Assembly: GCA_964458335.1 (NCBI GenBank)
Contig: CAYWIJ010000018.1
Coordinates: 1 to 18,877, forward strand
Reading direction: 5' to 3'
Source: Aalborg-AAW-1 sp964458335
GTDB lineage: Bacteria > Patescibacteriota > Gracilibacteria > Absconditabacterales > Absconditicoccaceae
DNA: 18,877 nt
Shown here: piece after piece, positions 17,655-18,877 of the stretch
Layout: each line of letters opens with the position of its first letter
Numbering within the stretch: the stretch's first letter is position 1
The notes under the pieces: model-generated
Database searches by the model: none
Seen by the model: the letters and a program-made list of their open reading frames with translations, nothing else
What the model was told of the DNA's origin: nothing
Position numbers and translations under genes: made by a program

Positions 17655-18695
17655 ATGTCCCAAAAAACGAACATCATCACTTACGAAGGCAACGGATGAG
17701 ACAGGATCGATGTCTACCTCACTAAGAACCACGAATATACTCGTAATTTTTTTCATCGTCTCGTCGCTCGTGGAGATATTCTCGTGAATGATGTAGTGGT
17801 GAAAAAAAAGTCGCTCTGACTGAAACACGGAGACATCATCACGATTGTCCATCCTGAGAGATATATGGAGTCAGAAATGCTCGCTCTTTCTCCTGCTATC
17901 GATCTGAACATACTCGTAGAGAAAAAAGATTATCTCGTCGCCTACAAGCCCAAAGGAGTTCTCTCTCATCCCAATTCTGTCCGATGAGTAGAACACGCCA
18001 ATATGGTCGGAGCACTCTATCAGTACTTCAAAGCACAAAACCTTCCCACCACAGGTAATTTCATCAGAGCCGGACTCATCCATCGTCTAGACAAAGAAAC
18101 GGACGGACTCATGCTGATCGTGAAGACGGAGGAAGGACTGAAATATTTTAAGGATCTCTGGATGCAAAAGTCTGGTGGCGAAACCATCGCGGACAAAGAA
18201 CTCGTTCCATTGAAGAAATTCTACCGTGCTCAAGTCCTCATCACGGACAAAGGACAACAATTTCTCGATACTATTACTTTACCCCATATCATCCAAGAAC
18301 TCGTTATCCCCAAAGTTCCTCATTACGAACCCAAGATGGGAATCACGAAGATTACAAACCTCAATATACACTTACAGACCTCACCCTCGTTCCCTCCCCT
18401 GTCAGGGAGGGATGACCACAAGGCACTCACAAAGGAGGAAAGCCCCTCTCTGTCAGGAGGGGGGTTGGGGGGAGGTTTAAGGTTTGCAGAGCTTTCCATA
18501 GAAATCCTCACGGGTCGTACGCATCAGATCCGTTATCATCTCAGTAGACACGGACTTCCTGTCAGAGGAGATTATCTCTATATGGATAAGAAAGATCTCG
18601 ATGAAAACGATATCATGCACCTCCAAGCCTACCGTCTCCAATTTCTCGATATCGAAGGAGAGATGATGGATGTAGAATGTGAAAGAAGTTGGTAG
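17655..18695 (+). CDS. RluA-family pseudouridine synthase with S4 domain and internal repeat-derived insertion (code 25)
   Basis: The product is 346 aa with three UGA glycines. Such enzymes isomerise uridines in rRNA or tRNA. The N-terminal S4 RNA-binding domain is at about 17-65 (DRIDVYLTKNHEYTRNFFHR ... KSLGLKHGDIITI). The catalytic domain follows, with YLVAYKPKGVLSHP (about 99-112) and the active-site HRLDKETDGL, Asp146 being the nucleophile. The C-terminal motif ILTGRTHQIRYHLSRHGLPV is intact. Between KITN and FAELSIEILTGR lie about 40 extra residues (about 240-276) encoded by a GC-rich double hairpin with GGG glycine codons; RluA proteins normally have a short turn there. The frame is preserved. 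The specific target is unclear; RluD-like large-subunit modification is plausible. A single TAG stop follows. Confidence 0.9.
18391..18474 (+). repeat. GC-rich palindromic element inside the pseudouridine synthase gene
   Basis: The first hairpin is TCCCTCCC (18391-18398) with GGGAGGGA (18405-18412) around CTGTCA. The second is CCCCTC with GAGGGG at about 18444-18463 around TCTGTCAG, followed by GGTTGGGGGGAGG. Both loops contain CTGTCA. The composition differs sharply from the surrounding gene. The encoded peptide is rich in Ser, Gly and Pro. Confidence 0.7.
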
Positions 18696-18732
18696 GATAG
18701 TTCACAAACAAGTTATTCTATCGTTACTTCAT

Positions 18733-18760
18733 TTGTAATTACACCCTATTTCTCTACCAT
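18733..18760 (+). promoter_or_regulatory. Putative promoter of the last gene
   Basis: TTGTAA (18733-18738) and TACCAT (18755-18760) are 16 bp apart; the -10 is two mismatches from consensus. The leader to ATG 18794 would be about 27 nt, like the other genes here. Confidence 0.3.
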
Positions 18761-18793
18761 AGTCATCATATTTTACTAGCTAACTATTACTCT

Positions 18794-18877
18794 ATGAAAA
18801 AAGCTCTTCTTGTTATCGTACCACTCATCATCATTGGTATAGTTGTAGCTATCATGACAAAATTTTCAACTACACCT
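18794..18877 (+). CDS. Start of an exported or membrane-anchored protein (partial)
   Basis: Twenty-eight codons are visible before the window ends. They encode MKKALLVIVPLIIIGIVVAI followed by MTKFSTTP, a basic start and a long hydrophobic segment typical of a signal anchor. No family can be assigned. ATG 18794 has no Shine-Dalgarno but a pyrimidine-rich leader (ACTATTACTCT). Confidence 0.55.
   Translation, partial: MKKALLVIVPLIIIGIVVAIMTKFSTTP

Noticed and set aside
18391..18474. Hairpins in the pseudouridine synthase gene as a transcription terminator
   Set aside because: No T tract follows, and the conserved C-terminal motif of the enzyme continues in frame beyond them.
7631..18695. UGA as tryptophan (code 4) or selenocysteine
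   Set aside because: TGG is used normally for Trp, TGA codons fall on conserved glycines, and there are far too many of them, with no SECIS-like pattern, for selenocysteine.

Overview
The window joins two stretches of DNA that look as if they come from different bacteria. Positions 1 to about 6.9-7.15 kb read with the standard code and look like a flavobacterium (Bacteroidota, Chryseobacterium-like). They carry a type IX secretion sorting domain, an RHS-type surface protein, a tail-fibre-like protein and a promoter of Bacteroidota form (TTG, 19 nt, TAnnTTTG). From about 7.19 kb to the end, almost every gene is interrupted by in-frame TGA codons. Many of these fall on conserved glycines: GHxH of a metallophosphoesterase, DCGPAC of a C39-type cysteine protease, GG motifs of SecD. 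I count about 59 such codons in seven genes, all ended by TAA or TAG. This is genetic code 25 (UGA = glycine), known from Candidatus Absconditabacteria (SR1) and Gracilibacteria. A standard-code gene finder breaks these genes into pieces or misses them.

Left region, minus strand, transcribed right to left from a promoter near 6.5 kb: a T9SS-sorted propeller-type protein (4673-6403), a 1136-aa RHS/YD-type exported protein (1258-4668) and a tail-fibre-like protein cut by the window edge (1-1235). The tight spacing suggests one operon for secreted surface proteins. A small XRE-type regulator (6585-6839) is divergent. The boundary zone, 6840-7190, holds a 59-codon orphan reading frame, a 13-bp inverted repeat and no complete gene.

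Right region (code 25): a short broken secreted ORF (7192-7287) and a terminator; secD (7631-9541) with a probable rotamase-like insertion; a 1239-aa multi-pass membrane protein resembling GT-C glycosyltransferases (9632-13351) with about 31 UGA codons; a calcineurin-like phosphoesterase (13466-14674); a C39-like cysteine protease (14697-15347); an Mn-type superoxide dismutase (15424-16029) followed by a CYTH-domain protein (16049-16528); convergent htpX (16575-17462); an S4-domain RluA-family pseudouridine synthase (17655-18695) that seems to carry a palindromic repeat inside its coding sequence; and the start of an exported protein (18794 on). Several genes have recognisable sigma70-like promoters with 16-17 bp spacers, leaders of roughly 30-40 nt, no Shine-Dalgarno sequence and often a pyrimidine-rich stretch before the ATG.

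The main question is whether the boundary is real horizontal transfer or an artefact (contig misassembly or amplification chimera). I favour an artefact, but sequence alone cannot settle it. Functional themes on the right are protein export and envelope quality control (SecD, HtpX), probable envelope glycan or lipid modification, oxidative stress (SOD) and RNA modification.
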